This document shows, one piece after another, positions 42,263 to 51,127 of a stretch of 64,000 nt of DNA (positions are counted from its first letter, which is position 1; every line of letters starts with the position of its first letter). The stretch comes from Natronorubrum texcoconense. Lineage in GTDB: Archaea; Halobacteriota; Halobacteria; Halobacteriales; Natrialbaceae. Position numbers and translations under genes: made by a program. The notes under the pieces were generated by a model. The model did not search any database, had not been told where the DNA came from, and was given only the letters and a program-made list of their open reading frames with translations. The stretch lies in NCBI RefSeq assembly GCF_900100335.1, contig NZ_FNFE01000005.1, positions 124,001-188,000 on the forward strand. The letters are read 5' to 3'.

Positions 42263-43027
42263 CTAACTGTACGTGGTTCTAATCGTAATGACACGAGCAC
42301 TGCGGCGAATCTGCTCGACCAGTTCATTTTCGTCGACTGAGTCGTCGATACGTGTGGTCGGGACCGAAACGCTGATCGCGCCCAGCACCTCGCCGTCTTC
42401 GGTAAGAATCGGTGCGCCAAACGCGTTCATACCCTCAATTCGCTCCTCGAGATTACGAGCGTATCCCTGCTCGCGAACCCGTTCGATCTCCTCACGGAAC
42501 TTCTCCGGGTCCGTGATCGTGTGTTTCGTCCGCTCATCAAGCCCAACCTGTTCGAGGTAGGCCTCGAGTTCGTTGTCCGGAAGATACGCGAGATAGGATT
42601 TGCCAACGGCAGTACAGTGAAGATCCACGGTGCCACCGATATGTGAGTCAGTCTGGACGGCTTGCTCACCCGCCGTCTGGTAGATGTAGACGCCACGAAA
42701 ATCTTCGACAACCATTATCTGACAGCGCTCACCGGTCAACTGTGCAAGCTGATCAGCCTCCGGCTTGGCCGCCTCATAGAGGTTGTACCGCGACCGCGCG
42801 TGATGGCCGAATTCCAGAAACTGCAGCCCGATCCGATACTTGCCGTCGACGTCGACGATGTATCCGAGCGATGCAAGCGTCGAGAGGTGGCCGTGAGCGG
42901 TACTTTTCGATACCGAAAATGCGTCTGCGACGTCGGTCACACCTGCGCCTTCGCTGTCTCGAATATACTCGAGAATCGCAAAGGTCGTTTGCACCGACTG
43001 TATTTGTCCCGGGGAACTGGCTGTCAT
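42263..43027 (-). CDS. IclR-family transcriptional regulator
   Basis: 254-residue regulator with winged HTH (EGAGVTDVADAFSVSKSTAHGHLSTL, about 20-50) and effector domain (VVEDFRGVYIYQTAGEQAVQ, LHCTAVGKSYLAYLP, AFGAPILTEDGEVLGAISVS). Closest in style to the 12.4-kb IclR. Divergent from the flavoprotein at 43346, which begins the imide/ureide-type cluster, so it is probably that cluster's regulator. Confidence 0.92.
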   Translation of the reverse strand: MTASSPGQIQSVQTTFAILEYIRDSEGAGVTDVADAFSVSKSTAHGHLSTLASLGYIVDVDGKYRIGLQFLEFGHHARSRYNLYEAAKPEADQLAQLTGERCQIMVVEDFRGVYIYQTAGEQAVQTDSHIGGTVDLHCTAVGKSYLAYLPDNELEAYLEQVGLDERTKHTITDPEKFREEIERVREQGYARNLEERIEGMNAFGAPILTEDGEVLGAISVSVPTTRIDDSVDENELVEQIRRSARVITIRTTYS

Positions 43028-43345
43028 AGCCGTGTAAAGGCGCCGGACCCCCTAAGTTCTTTCCTGCCGAACAGCGACCGTCGTTCTCGAACGGATAACC
43101 GATGAGACAGTCGTTGGGAGCAACCGAGAGGACCACAACCGTGGTGGTACGTGATCACACACGATATACTCCATCCGATACCGATTGCTATCGATCCACC
43201 AGGTCTGCATCTGTTCGCTATCGCCGAACAGTAACGGATTCGAGCGTTAGTAGTCAGCGTGTCGAACAGTAGGGAAGAAAGTTCAGACACTCACATAGAC
43301 CGTGCTGGGATAAGTTTACATAACGGTGGGACTCACGTAGCTGGT
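43028..43345. other. Divergent promoter region between iclR and the flavoprotein
   Basis: 318 bases without a gene. A TATA-like AGTTTACAT at about 43313-43321 lies about 28 nt before the flavoprotein ATG, and a GAACTTAGG element about 27 nt before the IclR ATG, so both transcripts look leaderless. A weak inverted repeat TAACG/CGTTA (43232-43249) is the only symmetric candidate operator. Confidence 0.5.
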
Positions 43346-44791
43346 ATGGCAACACCAGAACTGGGAGAGCGAACGCTTGAGGACCCCACACCGGAGGTCG
43401 TCGATGTCGCCGACGTAACGATCGATGTCGAAACCGACGTACTCATTGCCGGCGGTGGTGGTACCGGTCTTGTCGCTGCACTCGCCGCAGCCGACCGGAC
43501 GGATGGAACGATAACGGTGCTCGAGAAGTCACACCGACTGGGTGGGAACACATCCCTGTCGACGGGGATGGTCCCCGCCGCCGGAACCAGATTCCAGCGC
43601 GAAGTGGGTATCGAGGAGGAACCAGCCGACATGGCGCGTGACATCCTCGAGAAGAACGACCACGAAGCGGACGAAGCGATGGTTGAACACCTCTGTACGG
43701 AGAGCAAGAACCTGATACATTGGCTCGTGGACGACTGGGATATCACGCTCAACCTCGTAGATGATTTTAAATATCCGAAACACTCGGCGTACCGAATGCA
43801 CGCCCCAGCAGGCCGCAACGGCGAGAACCTGATCGAGGAGCTAAGCGAGCGAATCGAGGCGACCGAAACCATCGAACTACTCAAACACACACCTGTCACG
43901 AAACTCGTTGCGGACGGCGACGCCGTCGTCGGGGCCGTTGCCGGTGAAACCCACGAGGAGGTAATTGGAGCCGAAAAAGTCATTCTCGCCACGGACGGGT
44001 TCGCCGGGAATAGGCAAATGGTCGAACGGCACTGTGGGCAGATCGCTGAAGCGCTTTATTTCGGCTCCGATGGAAACACCGGCGACGGCATCCGATGGGG
44101 AGCAGCACTCGACGCCGAATTAGCGTGTATGGACTCCTATCAGGGCCACGCAACGGTCGTCCAGGGGACGGGTGCGTTATCGACCTACGCCATCATCATG
44201 AATGGCGGCTTTCTCGTCAATGAAAACGGCAGGCGATTCGGGAACGAAGCGAAAGGGTACTCCGCGCTAGCACTCGACGTCGTCGAACAGTCCGGTAGCG
44301 TCGCCTACGAGATTTTCGACGAACGAATCTTCGAGAAACTCGAGGGCGAGTTCGACGATTTCGACGAGGCAGTCGATCTCGGATCGTACCGCAGTGCACC
44401 CGACATCGAGATGCTCGCCGAAAAACTCGGCTGCGACCCGAAAACGACGGCCGATGCGCTCGAATCCTACAACGACGCGATCCGAAGCGACGAGCCCGAT
44501 GATGTCGGCCGAGTCGACGGTCGGACCATCCTCGAACCACCGTTCTATGGCGCGACGGTCACCGGTTCACTGTTTCACACACAGGGCGGGCTGGTCGTCG
44601 ACGAACACGGCCGTGTTCGCAAAACGGACGGCGATGTCGTCGATAACCTCTACGCTGGCGGCGGATCTGCGGTCGGAATCAGCGGTCACGGATCGGGTGG
44701 GTACCTGAGTGGCAACGGGCTCACGACCGCGCTCGGCCTCGGCCGACTCGCCGGGTTACACGCGGCATCGACCCTCGAGGACGGCCGATAA
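43346..44791 (+). CDS. FAD-dependent oxidoreductase of the fumarate-reductase/ketosteroid-dehydrogenase type
   Basis: 481-residue soluble flavoprotein. FAD-binding dinucleotide fold VLIAGGGGTGLVAALAAA (about 33-50), second FAD contact LEKSHRLGGNTSLSTGMVPAAG, DGFAGNRQMV, and the C-terminal FAD loop GISGHGSGGYLSGNGLTTAL. This family adds or removes hydrogens across C=C bonds next to a carbonyl (fumarate reductase, 3-ketosteroid 1-dehydrogenase, tricarballylate dehydrogenase). The ATG at 43346 starts the homologous part; the earlier open frame is upstream of the TATA-like box. It heads the amidase/hydantoinase/CoA-transferase run and could desaturate the ring or the acid. Confidence 0.85.
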   Translation: MATPELGERTLEDPTPEVVDVADVTIDVETDVLIAGGGGTGLVAALAAADRTDGTITVLEKSHRLGGNTSLSTGMVPAAGTRFQREVGIEEEPADMARDILEKNDHEADEAMVEHLCTESKNLIHWLVDDWDITLNLVDDFKYPKHSAYRMHAPAGRNGENLIEELSERIEATETIELLKHTPVTKLVADGDAVVGAVAGETHEEVIGAEKVILATDGFAGNRQMVERHCGQIAEALYFGSDGNTGDGIRWGAALDAELACMDSYQGHATVVQGTGALSTYAIIMNGGFLVNENGRRFGNEAKGYSALALDVVEQSGSVAYEIFDERIFEKLEGEFDDFDEAVDLGSYRSAPDIEMLAEKLGCDPKTTADALESYNDAIRSDEPDDVGRVDGRTILEPPFYGATVTGSLFHTQGGLVVDEHGRVRKTDGDVVDNLYAGGGSAVGISGHGSGGYLSGNGLTTALGLGRLAGLHAASTLEDGR

Positions 44792-44823
44792 GATAGGTTG
44801 GAAAGTCAAACTGAGTGCGCATC

Positions 44824-44830
44824 TTTATAA
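44824..44830 (+). promoter_or_regulatory. TATA box of the amidase-hydantoinase pair
   Basis: TTTATAA, 26-32 nt before the ATG at 44856. Leaderless mRNA expected. Confidence 0.6.
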
Positions 44831-44855
44831 TCGTTCGCTTACCACGATTCACTGT

Positions 44856-45527
44856 ATGACGAAGCGTATCTGGGAGGATCTGCTCACCGAGCAGGACAAA
44901 CGGGTTATCGAAAAAGCGGGATACGACAAGGAAGGGGCGTCATCGTGGGAATCTCGGGGGGCCGGATCGAACCCGATGGTGCTCGTGATCGACGTACAGG
45001 AACTCATCGTCGGTGACAACGTCCCCATTCTCGAGGCCGTCGAGGAGCATCGAACCGCGATGGGCGAAATTGCTTGGGATGCCGTCGACCGGATCGCAGC
45101 GTTCCTCGAGTTCGCCCGGGGCAACGACATTCCAGTCAGCTACACGCGGGTCGTGCCAAGTTCGTACGACGATCCGAACCACGACGATCTACAGATCGTC
45201 GATCCCGTCGCACCCGAACCCGACGAAACGGTTATCGACAAGAGCTACGCCAGTGCCTTCTACGGCACCGATCTGCTCGCCCAACTGAACCGCAACGACG
45301 TCGACACGCTGGTCGTCGTCGGTAACTCGACCAGCGGCTGTGTACGGGCGACGACGGTCGACGCCCAGCAACACGGCTTCGACGTGGTCCTGCCCCAGGA
45401 GTGTATTTTCGACCGAATTGAAGCCTCCCATAAGATCGGACTGCTCGACATGTGGATGAAGTACGCAGAGGTACTGGAGACCGACGAAGTCGAAGCCTAT
45501 CTCGAGTCTATGGAGCACGAGTCATGA
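44856..45527 (+). CDS. Isochorismatase-family cysteine amidohydrolase, coupled to a hydantoinase
   Basis: 223-residue hydrolase with full triad: D46 in MVLVIDVQEL, K129 in ETVIDKSYASAFYG, C162 in NSTSGCVRATTV. Relatives include N-carbamoylsarcosine amidase and maleamate amidohydrolase. The ATG at 44856 (MTKRIWEDLL) follows a good TATA box; upstream open frame overlaps the flavoprotein. The TGA stop overlaps the hydantoinase ATG (ATGA), a coupling that implies consecutive reactions on one substrate: ring opening, then removal of ammonia (or carbamate) from the half-amide. Confidence 0.9.
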   Translation: MTKRIWEDLLTEQDKRVIEKAGYDKEGASSWESRGAGSNPMVLVIDVQELIVGDNVPILEAVEEHRTAMGEIAWDAVDRIAAFLEFARGNDIPVSYTRVVPSSYDDPNHDDLQIVDPVAPEPDETVIDKSYASAFYGTDLLAQLNRNDVDTLVVVGNSTSGCVRATTVDAQQHGFDVVLPQECIFDRIEASHKIGLLDMWMKYAEVLETDEVEAYLESMEHES

Positions 45528-46915
45528 GCTACGATCTCGTCATCACGAACGGAACGCTCGTGACCGAAAGCGGACTCCTGGAAGCCGACGTCGCCGCCGA
45601 AGACGGAACGATCGCTGCGATCGGAAGCCACGGCTCCCTCGAGGCCGAAGAGATCATCGACGCCGACGAAAAGCACGTCCTGCCGGGGGCCATCGATCCC
45701 CACACGCACCACGGGATCTACAACTCGCTCGCGGAGGACGCGAATACTGAGAGTCGGTCGGATCTCGTCGGTGGCGTCACGACGACCGGAAACTTCTTCC
45801 GGCGACCGGGGTCCTACGAGAAGATCATGGACGACTACGTTGAGGCGGCGGAGTCGAACTACCGCCACGACTACTTCTTCTCGCTCGGTCTGCTCTCGTT
45901 CGAGCACGTCGAAGAGATTCCGACGATCATCGACGAGTTCGGGATTACCACGTTCAAGTGGTACATGAACTACAAGTACGCTGCCAGCGAGAAGTTCGGC
46001 GTCGACTGCGAGATGCGCGACGACTTCGGCAGCAAATTCATCGAGACCCTCGCTAAGCAAGATGAGCCGACGACGCTCGGTTACCACTCCGAAAACGTCG
46101 AGATTACGAACGCGCTCGCGGGCGGGAACCCGTACATCGAGACCGAGGCGGACGAAACCGCCGAGGAGGAGGAGTACGAGGTCTTCGTCGAGGAGTTCCC
46201 CGACTACGCGGAGGCACAAAGTCTCGTGGCCGGTGCAAGTCTTGCCCGCCAACACGGCTACGACGACAGCTTCTACGCCGTCCATGTCAGTGCGGGCCGA
46301 ACCGCGGACGAACTCGCGACGCTACAGGAAGCTGGCTACGACGTTACGGGAGAAACCTGCACGCACTACCTGACGCTGACGTCCGAGGAATGCGACGATC
46401 GAATGAAGGTCAACCCGCCGGTACGCCACGCCGAAGATCAGGAAACGCTCTGGAACCGGCTGGCCGACGGCACGATCTCCTGTATCGGCACCGACCACTG
46501 TGCGAACACGACCGACGAGAAGATCGGCGAGACGATCCGCGAGAGCAAACTCGGCTTCCCCTCGAGCGGGACCATGCTCCCGCTGATCCTCTCGGAAGGC
46601 GTCAACGAGGGCCGAATTAGCCTCGAGCGCGCCGTCGACGTGACGAGTACGAACACGGCGAAAGCCTGGAACCTCTATCCGAAGAAGGGGACGGTTCGCG
46701 TCGGCAGCGACGCTGACCTCGTTGTCGTCGACCTCGAGGAGACGAAGACGGTGACGCCGGAACGTCTCCAGAGTGTCGCCGACTACTCGATCTACGACGG
46801 GCGAGCCGTGACCGGCTGGCCGACACAAACCATCGTCGGCGGTGAACTCGCATACGAGGAGGGACAGGTCCTCGCCGAACCCGGAACGGGGACCCACGTC
46901 GACCGCCCGCTGTAG
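45524..46915 (+). CDS. Dihydropyrimidinase/hydantoinase-type cyclic amidohydrolase (possible imidase)
   Basis: 463-residue binuclear metal hydrolase with every ligand in place: H60/H62 in DPHTHHG, carbamylated K145 in TTFKWYMNYK, H188 in GYHSEN, H254 in YAVHVSAG, D324 in GTDHCANTT. Distinct from the 14.9-kb hydantoinase in its substrate loops (PHTHH versus PHNHM). Substrate could be a hydantoin, dihydropyrimidine or cyclic imide. Translationally coupled to the amidase and followed 41 nt later by the CoA-transferase. Confidence 0.92.
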   Translation: MSYDLVITNGTLVTESGLLEADVAAEDGTIAAIGSHGSLEAEEIIDADEKHVLPGAIDPHTHHGIYNSLAEDANTESRSDLVGGVTTTGNFFRRPGSYEKIMDDYVEAAESNYRHDYFFSLGLLSFEHVEEIPTIIDEFGITTFKWYMNYKYAASEKFGVDCEMRDDFGSKFIETLAKQDEPTTLGYHSENVEITNALAGGNPYIETEADETAEEEEYEVFVEEFPDYAEAQSLVAGASLARQHGYDDSFYAVHVSAGRTADELATLQEAGYDVTGETCTHYLTLTSEECDDRMKVNPPVRHAEDQETLWNRLADGTISCIGTDHCANTTDEKIGETIRESKLGFPSSGTMLPLILSEGVNEGRISLERAVDVTSTNTAKAWNLYPKKGTVRVGSDADLVVVDLEETKTVTPERLQSVADYSIYDGRAVTGWPTQTIVGGELAYEEGQVLAEPGTGTHVDRPL

Positions 46916-46956
46916 CGATTCGAAGACACCGATAACAGAGACGACTGCCACACAGT

Positions 46957-48168
46957 ATGCCACAATCACAGACTGAGACGAGCCCCCTCGAGGGACTCAC
47001 CGTAATCGAAGCAGGATCGATGATCTCCGGGCCGACCGTCGGCCGATTTCTCGCCGATTTCGGCGCGGACGTCATCAAGATCGAACACCCAGAACACGGC
47101 GACCACATCCGGAACTTCGGAACCCAGAAGGACGGGACCGGGATGTGGCACAAGTATCTGAGTCGAAACAAGCGGTCAGTCACGCTCGACGTCTCCGCCG
47201 AGCGCGGACAGACCGTCTTTCGGGACCTCGTCTCGGAAGCTGACGTGCTTATCGAGAACTTCCGTCCGGGGACGCTCGAGCGGTGGAACCTCGGCTGGGA
47301 GGCGCTCTCCGAGGAGAACCCAGAACTCGTCATGTTGCGAATGTCGGGCTACGGCCAGACCGGTCCGTACTCCGAAAAGCCAGGGTTCGGCACGCTCGCG
47401 GAGGCGATGAGCGGCTTCGCCTACGTCAACGGCTTCGAGGATCGCGAACCACTGCTCCCGCCGACGGGACTGGCCGACAACATTGCCGCGCTCTACGCAA
47501 CGTTTTCGGTGATGTTCGCGCTGTATCACCGGGACGTCAACGGCGGCACGGGCCAGTATATCGACGTCAGCCTCATCGAACCGATCTTCAACCTGATCGG
47601 ACCGTTTCCGCTCACGTATGACCAGACGGGCGAAGTCGCCCGTCGCTCCGGGAATCGCTCGACGTCCTCAGCCCCGCGGAACGTCTATCGGACAGGAGAC
47701 GACCGCTGGGTAGCCCTCTCCGCGAGCGCCCAGCCGATCGCGATGCGAACTTTCGATGCCATCGGTCGACCGGAACTGAAAGCCGATCCTCGATTCGCGG
47801 ACAACGAGAGTCGCCTCGAGAACGTCGAAGAGCTGGACGAGGTCATCCAGCGTTGGATGGCTGACCACAGCCGCGAGGAGATCCTCGAGACCTTCGAAAA
47901 ACACGACGCGACTATCGCACCGGTCTACAACGTCGCAGACATCGTCGAGGACGAACACTATCAGGCTCGGGACGCCGTCATCACCGTCGACGACCCGGAT
48001 CTCGGCGAGGCGTCCGTCCAGAACACGATCCCCAAGTTCAGCGAGACGCCCGGTCGGGTCGACCATTTGGGCCCCGGCCTCGGCGAACACAACGAGGAGG
48101 TCTACGGCGAGTTCCTCTCCTATGACGAAGACGTCCTCGCGGAACTCGAAGAGGAGGGTGTGCTCTGA
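46957..48168 (+). CDS. Type III (CaiB/BaiF family) CoA-transferase
   Basis: 403-residue CoA-transferase moving CoA from succinyl-CoA or another donor to a carboxylic acid through enzyme-Asp anhydrides. Seen: LTVIEAGSMISGPTVGRFLADFGADVIKIEHPEHGDHIR, SRNKRSVTLDVS, GYGQTGPYSEKPGFGTLAEAMSG, and the likely catalytic Asp in PPTGLADNIAALYA. Members act on formate/oxalate, carnitine, malate, citramalate, itaconate or hydroxymethylglutarate. The stop overlaps the next ATG (TGATG), so activation and the lyase step are probably sequential. Confidence 0.9.
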   Translation: MPQSQTETSPLEGLTVIEAGSMISGPTVGRFLADFGADVIKIEHPEHGDHIRNFGTQKDGTGMWHKYLSRNKRSVTLDVSAERGQTVFRDLVSEADVLIENFRPGTLERWNLGWEALSEENPELVMLRMSGYGQTGPYSEKPGFGTLAEAMSGFAYVNGFEDREPLLPPTGLADNIAALYATFSVMFALYHRDVNGGTGQYIDVSLIEPIFNLIGPFPLTYDQTGEVARRSGNRSTSSAPRNVYRTGDDRWVALSASAQPIAMRTFDAIGRPELKADPRFADNESRLENVEELDEVIQRWMADHSREEILETFEKHDATIAPVYNVADIVEDEHYQARDAVITVDDPDLGEASVQNTIPKFSETPGRVDHLGPGLGEHNEEVYGEFLSYDEDVLAELEEEGVL

Positions 48169-49124
48169 TGGACCTGAGCCTGCCCGAGTCGGCGACCATC
48201 GTCGAGATGCTCCCGCGAGACGGCTTCCAACGCTATCCCGAGTTCATCCCGACCGACGAGAAGGTCGAGCTGATCGACGCGCTCTCCACGACGGGGGTCG
48301 ACGAGATCGAGTTCACCTCGTTCACGCATCCGAAAGCCGTACCGAGCTTGCGGGACGCCGCCGAGGTCGCCGAGCGAATCGAGCGGCGCGACGACGTCTG
48401 TTACCGAGCGTTGGTGCCAAACACCGTCGGGATGGAACGAGCGATCGACGCCGACGTCGACAAAGTCAACGCCCTGGTCGTCATCAGTGACGGCTATCGC
48501 GAAAAGAATCAGGGGATGAGCCTCGAGGAGAACCTCGAACAGGTCGAAGCTATCGTCGACCTCGCAGACGGAACGGATATCGAGGTCGAGGCGGGGCTGG
48601 GAACGAGTTTCTTCTGCCCCTACGACGGCGAGATCGACGCAGAGCAAACGCTGTCGGTCGTCGACCGTGTGCTCGAGGCCGGCGTCGACGAGGTGACGCT
48701 GGCGACGACGATGGGGATGGCCGATCCCCGGCAGGTGACCGAGCGACTGTCGGCGGTGTACGATCGCCACCCCGACGCGGACGTCGGACTCCATCTCCAC
48801 GATACGAACGGGATGAGCCTCGCCAATACGCTCGCGGCGATGCAGTGTGGCGTCAGTCGCTTCGACACATCCGTCTGCGGACTCGGTGGCGGGACCATTC
48901 TCCCGGGCGGCCTCGGCGACGTTGGGAACACCCCGACAGAGGATCTCGTCAACATGCTCCACGATATGGGCGTTCGGACGAACGTCGACGAGGAGCGACT
49001 GCTCGAAGTCGCAACCAACGTCGCGGACCGACTCGATCTCGGGACGCCGAGTCGAGCGCTGATGGGCGGAACGCGAGAGCAGGTTCTCGAGACGGCAGAG
49101 ACCGAACCGAGCCGGAAAAAGTAG
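48168..49124 (+). CDS. HMG-CoA-lyase-like TIM-barrel lyase lacking the usual catalytic Cys
   Basis: 318-residue DRE-TIM metallolyase. Metal site: MLPRDGFQ near the N terminus and HLHDTNGM (two His). The hallmark loop reads SVCGLGGGTILPGG instead of the family SVAGLGGCP: the catalytic cysteine position is Gly242, and a Cys (C237) appears five residues earlier. The conserved GLGDVGNTPTEDLVNML follows, so this is not a sequencing slip. Expected role is retro-Claisen cleavage of a 3-hydroxy-acyl-CoA such as HMG-CoA or citramalyl-CoA, but the active site differs. Coupled to the CoA-transferase by a one-base overlap. Confidence 0.85.
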   Translation: MDLSLPESATIVEMLPRDGFQRYPEFIPTDEKVELIDALSTTGVDEIEFTSFTHPKAVPSLRDAAEVAERIERRDDVCYRALVPNTVGMERAIDADVDKVNALVVISDGYREKNQGMSLEENLEQVEAIVDLADGTDIEVEAGLGTSFFCPYDGEIDAEQTLSVVDRVLEAGVDEVTLATTMGMADPRQVTERLSAVYDRHPDADVGLHLHDTNGMSLANTLAAMQCGVSRFDTSVCGLGGGTILPGGLGDVGNTPTEDLVNMLHDMGVRTNVDEERLLEVATNVADRLDLGTPSRALMGGTREQVLETAETEPSRKK

Positions 49125-49220
49125 CTCGATGGGCGAGCGTACGGACGGCTCCCGAACGACGCGCGAATCGAACGCGGATACCGAGCAAACACTGATACCA
49201 CGCGAACGACGAAAGAGACT

Positions 49221-50540
49221 ATGACAGCTAAAACGATAACCGAAAAGATTCTCTCCGAGAAATCGGGACGGGACGTTACTGCGGGCGCGTACGTCGAGGC
49301 GATCGTCGACTCGATGGTCACCCACGACGTCACCGGCCCGTTGGCGATCGAGGTCTTCGAGGACGTAACCGACGAGAAGAGCGAGCTGCCCACGGCTGAC
49401 GACATCGTCTTCACCCTCGACCACCACGCGCCGGCAGACGGCGTCGAAGCGGCGAACAACCACAACATCCTCCGCGAGTTCGCGGCGGAGTACGGCACCC
49501 ACCAGTACGAGATCAACGACGGAATCTGCCATCAGGTGATGATCGAAGAGGGGTTCGTCGAGCCCGGCCAACTGGTCATCGGTGCGGACTCGCACTCGAC
49601 GACGTACGGCGGTCTCGGCGCGTTCGGCACCGGCGTCGGCTCGACCGACCTCGGAACGACGTTCGCCACCGGCGAACTTTGGTTCCGGGTCCCCGAGACG
49701 ATCCGGTTCGAAGTTCAGGGTGATCTCCCAGACGGCGTCTATGCGAAGGACCTGATCCTGAAATTCATCGGTGACGTCGGCTTCGACGGTGCGACGTATA
49801 AAACGGCAGAATACGCTGGCTCCGCAATTCGGGAGCTACCGATTCACCAGCGACTCGTCCTCGCGAATATGGCCATCGAGATGGGCGGGAAAGCCGGCAT
49901 CGTCGAACCCGACGAGCGCGTCGAAACGTTCCTCGAGGATCAGGCGACACTCGACGTGTCGGTCGATCCCGACCTCGCCTCGGACGACGATGCAACCTAC
50001 GAGGCGACCTATACGTACGAGGGGAGCGACCTCGCACCGCAGGTCTCGAAACCCTCGAACCCCGAAAACGCTGTCGACGTCGACGACGTCGTCGGAACGG
50101 GGATCGATCAGGTGTTCGTCGGAACCTGCACGAACGGCCGCTACGAAGATATCCGCGTCGTCGCGGACGTCCTCGCTGGCGAGCAGGTCGCGCCGGGGAC
50201 ACGGCTGATCGTCGTCCCAGCGTCGAAATCAGTGTACGAAAAGTGCCTCGAGACCGGCGTCCTCGAGACCCTCGTCGAAGCCGGCGCCACGTTCCAGAGC
50301 GCGGGCTGTGGGGCCTGCGCGGGCTACCACCAGGGCGTCCTCGGCGACGACGACGTCTGTCTGGCGACGGCGAACCGCAACTTCCCCGGCCGGGAGGGGT
50401 CGATGGACAGTCAGGTCTACCTCGGCAGTCCAGCGACCGCGGGTGCGACGGCGCTGTACGGCGAGATTACGGATCCACGAGACCTCGAGACGACACGCTA
50501 CGGCGATCACGTGAGCGCCGACGTGGGGGTGGTTCGATGA
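49221..50540 (+). CDS. Aconitase-superfamily hydro-lyase, large subunit (LeuC/homoaconitase type)
   Basis: 439-residue [4Fe-4S] subunit. Cluster ligands C303 in VGTCTNGRYED, C363 and C366 in AGCGACAGYH; DHHAPADGV and GADSHSTTYGGLGAFGTGVGSTDL are the substrate/cluster motifs. Catalyses addition of water to an unsaturated diacid (isopropylmalate, homoaconitate, citraconate/dimethylmaleate-like). Placed with a CoA-transferase and lyase rather than with leuA/leuB, so a catabolic role is more likely than leucine synthesis. Stop overlaps the small-subunit ATG (ATGA). Confidence 0.92.
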   Translation: MTAKTITEKILSEKSGRDVTAGAYVEAIVDSMVTHDVTGPLAIEVFEDVTDEKSELPTADDIVFTLDHHAPADGVEAANNHNILREFAAEYGTHQYEINDGICHQVMIEEGFVEPGQLVIGADSHSTTYGGLGAFGTGVGSTDLGTTFATGELWFRVPETIRFEVQGDLPDGVYAKDLILKFIGDVGFDGATYKTAEYAGSAIRELPIHQRLVLANMAIEMGGKAGIVEPDERVETFLEDQATLDVSVDPDLASDDDATYEATYTYEGSDLAPQVSKPSNPENAVDVDDVVGTGIDQVFVGTCTNGRYEDIRVVADVLAGEQVAPGTRLIVVPASKSVYEKCLETGVLETLVEAGATFQSAGCGACAGYHQGVLGDDDVCLATANRNFPGREGSMDSQVYLGSPATAGATALYGEITDPRDLETTRYGDHVSADVGVVR

Positions 50541-51046
50541 CCGTCGACGAACCCGGCCGCGCGTGGGTGTTCGGCGACGACATCGACACGGACCAGATCA
50601 CGCCGTCCCGGTTCATCGTCCTCTCGGATCCCGAAGAGCTCGCCGAGCACGCGTTCAACGATCTCCGACCCGAGTTCTCCGAGAAGGTCCGCGAGGGCGA
50701 GTTCGTCGTCGCTGGCGAGAACTTCGGCGGCGGTTCCTCTCGAGAGCACGCGCCGCTCTCGTTGCTCGGCGCGGGTGTCGACGGTGTCGTCGCCCAGTCG
50801 TTCGCTCGGATCTTCTTTCGGAACGCGATCAACCTCGGGCTTCCGCTCATGATCTGTCCCGAAGCGCACCGGATCGAAGACGGTGACGAGATCACGATGG
50901 ATCTCGATGCAGGAGCCGTTCGAAACCACGAAACCGGCGAGCGGTACGACGCCGAACCACTGCCCGAGTTCCTCCAGGAACTCGTCGACGAAGGTGGACT
51001 CAAGCCCTATACGAAACGAAAACTCGGGACGGCCGAACAGTCGTAA
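50537..51046 (+). CDS. Aconitase-superfamily hydro-lyase, small subunit (LeuD type)
   Basis: 169-residue swivelling-domain subunit. GDDIDTDQITPSRF, the substrate-binding FGGGSSREHAPLSL, and SFARIFFRNAINLGLPLM are all family hallmarks. ATG overlaps the large-subunit stop, fixing the start although the frame is open upstream. Forms a heterodimer with the preceding protein; last gene of the plus-strand run. Confidence 0.93.
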   Translation: MTVDEPGRAWVFGDDIDTDQITPSRFIVLSDPEELAEHAFNDLRPEFSEKVREGEFVVAGENFGGGSSREHAPLSLLGAGVDGVVAQSFARIFFRNAINLGLPLMICPEAHRIEDGDEITMDLDAGAVRNHETGERYDAEPLPEFLQELVDEGGLKPYTKRKLGTAEQS

Positions 51047-51127
51047 TCGGCGTTCGTTTTCACGACGACCGAGTCCGTTTCGAGCGTGTAACGCGCCGAT
51101 CAGAAACGTGACCGTCGCGTACCGTGG

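Noticed and set aside
42063-42266. 67-codon plus-strand ORF between integrase and iclR
   Set aside because: No family resemblance, no TATA at the right distance and it overlaps the 3' end of iclR.
48120-49595. 491-codon minus-strand frame across the lyase and LeuC
   Set aside because: It runs antisense through two genes with well-conserved motifs and crosses their boundary, so it is a shadow.
49221-51046. Leucine biosynthesis isopropylmalate isomerase
   Set aside because: No leuA or leuB nearby; neighbours are CoA-transferase, lyase and amidohydrolases, so a catabolic hydro-lyase is a better reading, though the family alone does not exclude it.
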